Shown: positions 62,768 to 64,000 of the stretch, in pieces | Layout of the letters: every line of letters starts with the position of its first letter | How positions within the stretch are numbered: the first letter of the stretch is position 1 | Origin: Tomocerus qinae | Taxonomy: Eukaryota > Arthropoda > Collembola > Entomobryomorpha > Tomoceridae | Length of the DNA stretch: 64,000 nucleotides | Assembly: GCA_020055645.1 (NCBI GenBank) | Contig: CM034548.1 | Coordinates: 22,102,701-22,166,700 of the forward strand | Direction: 5' to 3' | Notes under the pieces: generated by a model | What the model was told of the DNA's origin: nothing | Databases searched by the model: none | Seen by the model: only the letters and a program-made list of their open reading frames with translations | Position numbers and translations under genes: made by a program

Positions 62768-64000
62768 ATAGCATACCTGTTCAGCTCTTTTTTCCCCAAA
62801 AGAATTTAAATGCAGTGTAGAAATCCCCCCAAAGGCCTAAATAGCTAGTCGGGGCCGATTTACGTAATTACGTATGGAGTAGAAAAAAATGATTTACTAG
62901 AAAAGTTTTATGTGACTCATATTTTTGGCATATTTGGGCCATTGTATACACTTTTATTGATATCTGGGGATACCCAAGTTAGGGTACAGGAAAACATGAA
63001 AAGAAATCCCAGACGAGCTCCATGGGGTAGCTGAACAGGTGTAATCAACGATTCTCCGTATGCGGAATTTTTTGCTCTATCCTAATGGATGATTGTTGAA
63101 AGGGCTCACAATCCTAACTGCGTTTTATACATATGGAAATTATTCCCGTAGAAAATCCTCTTGGGAATGAATGTCAAATGATGTATATGCAATGCGCATG
63201 GTTGGATATACCCGGGTTACGATATTGCGGATTTTTATTTGGATGAGCAGAGTTTTCGGGCAGAGAGACTATGGCCATCGGCCAAAAGTAAGAAAGACTC
63301 AGTAACTCTGCGTCGGCTGTTGGACATGCATAGTATTAAAATTTTATCGTAGTTTAGACTTATTTACATATTACAGTAAGGAAGTTTTAGTAATTACTGG
63401 GTATAATTTAATGCTCCTTCTGAGAAAATAATAGTTACTTCTAATAAAAAGATTGTTCATTCAAAGTAAGTCTAGTGAATATAAATCTGGGGTGGTCCTT
63501 TATTACAGGAATTAATAATAAGTAAGCTATTGTATTGATATTATTAGCCATTACCTCAATTTATTTGAAATTGGAAGGGGCAATATATAATACCCATAAT
63601 TATTATCATTGCTAGATTAGACTGAACTGTTTCGCAAGGCTTGAGAGGATAGAGGATTTCTAACTAAGCGTTATACTTACCCATGCCCTCCAGAAATTGT
63701 CTGCTAGTTTAATTCTTCTAGTGTGACATAATAAGTAAAAGTATTCTAACAATCTAACACATACTCCCACTAATCGGTGTACAAATTATTATTGGAGACT
63801 ATCAGATTTACGAATAAGTAACTATGCACCATAATTATTGCCATTAAATGGTATAAATATTAAATCTGAATTTTTCTCATAGCGCATAATTGAAGCAATA
63901 GAATGAAAGTTCAAATAACTTAGGTATTTCATCGAAAATTTAAAGTACTGTAGAGTATTCTGCATTTAGTAAAATTATGCTTAAGGTCATGGCTGTTGTA
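62768..64000 (+). other. MAST 3' UTR and downstream DNA
   Basis: Base composition drops back to A+T-rich right after the stop at 62765-62767. The first strong poly(A) signal I see is AATAAA at 63443-63448, followed by a T-rich stretch, giving a 3' UTR of about 0.7 kb. Nothing recognised after it. Confidence 0.5.

Noticed and set aside
62161-62799. 212-codon open frame on the minus strand
   Set aside because: Lies opposite the last MAST exon. It is a by-product of the G+C-rich Ser/Pro/Thr codons there, with no motif of its own. The same holds for 61775-62164.
1-64000. CRISPR arrays, rRNA, tRNA, operons or bacterial genes
   Set aside because: No regularly spaced repeat-spacer array, no cloverleaf or rRNA signature that I could recognise by eye, and gene structure is plainly eukaryotic. 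A tRNA scan was not possible, so single tRNAs could have been missed.

Overview
This is eukaryotic DNA: A+T-rich, with GT-AG introns, short exons and many small inverted-repeat transposons. The protein content points to an arthropod, most likely a hexapod. The evidence is an arthropod-style Ly6 protein, an animal beta-1,4-galactosyltransferase and an animal MAST kinase. I cannot name the species.

Layout. 1-6.1 kb: no gene seen. 6.2-9.5 kb (+): a three-exon Ly6/uPAR (three-finger) membrane protein, 236 aa. 12-21.4 kb: an island of non-autonomous mobile elements, namely two copies of a monomeric repeat family, nested foldback or MITE elements, a 1.27-kb TIR element and a 250-bp inverted pair. 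21.7-23.6 kb (+): a five-exon gene of unknown function, 364 aa, with a two-CxxC (ZAD-like) domain between two copies of a duplicated two-exon module. 23.7-28.6 kb: a 52-bp tandem repeat, a small MITE and a short retroposon with a 14-bp target-site duplication. 28.7-30.4 kb (-): a beta-1,4-galactosyltransferase family enzyme with three tandem, interchangeable start-codon exons. 30.5-38 kb: no gene recognised. 38.2-62.8 kb (+): the MAST kinase gene (microtubule-associated serine/threonine kinase; fly relative is dop), with 14 coding exons plus one alternative exon giving about 1,675 aa. Its order is N-terminal Ser-rich region, DUF1908, AGC kinase, PDZ, long Ser/Pro-rich tail. 62.8-64 kb: its 3' UTR and flank.

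The four genes look unrelated: different strands, wide spacing and no shared pathway. Gene models were built by hand from splice sites with matched codon phase. All four give an uninterrupted reading frame, but none has been tested against transcripts. The observations I rate highest are the triplicated start exons of the galactosyltransferase, the duplicated module whose introns look better conserved than its exons, and a mutually exclusive N-terminal exon choice in MAST.
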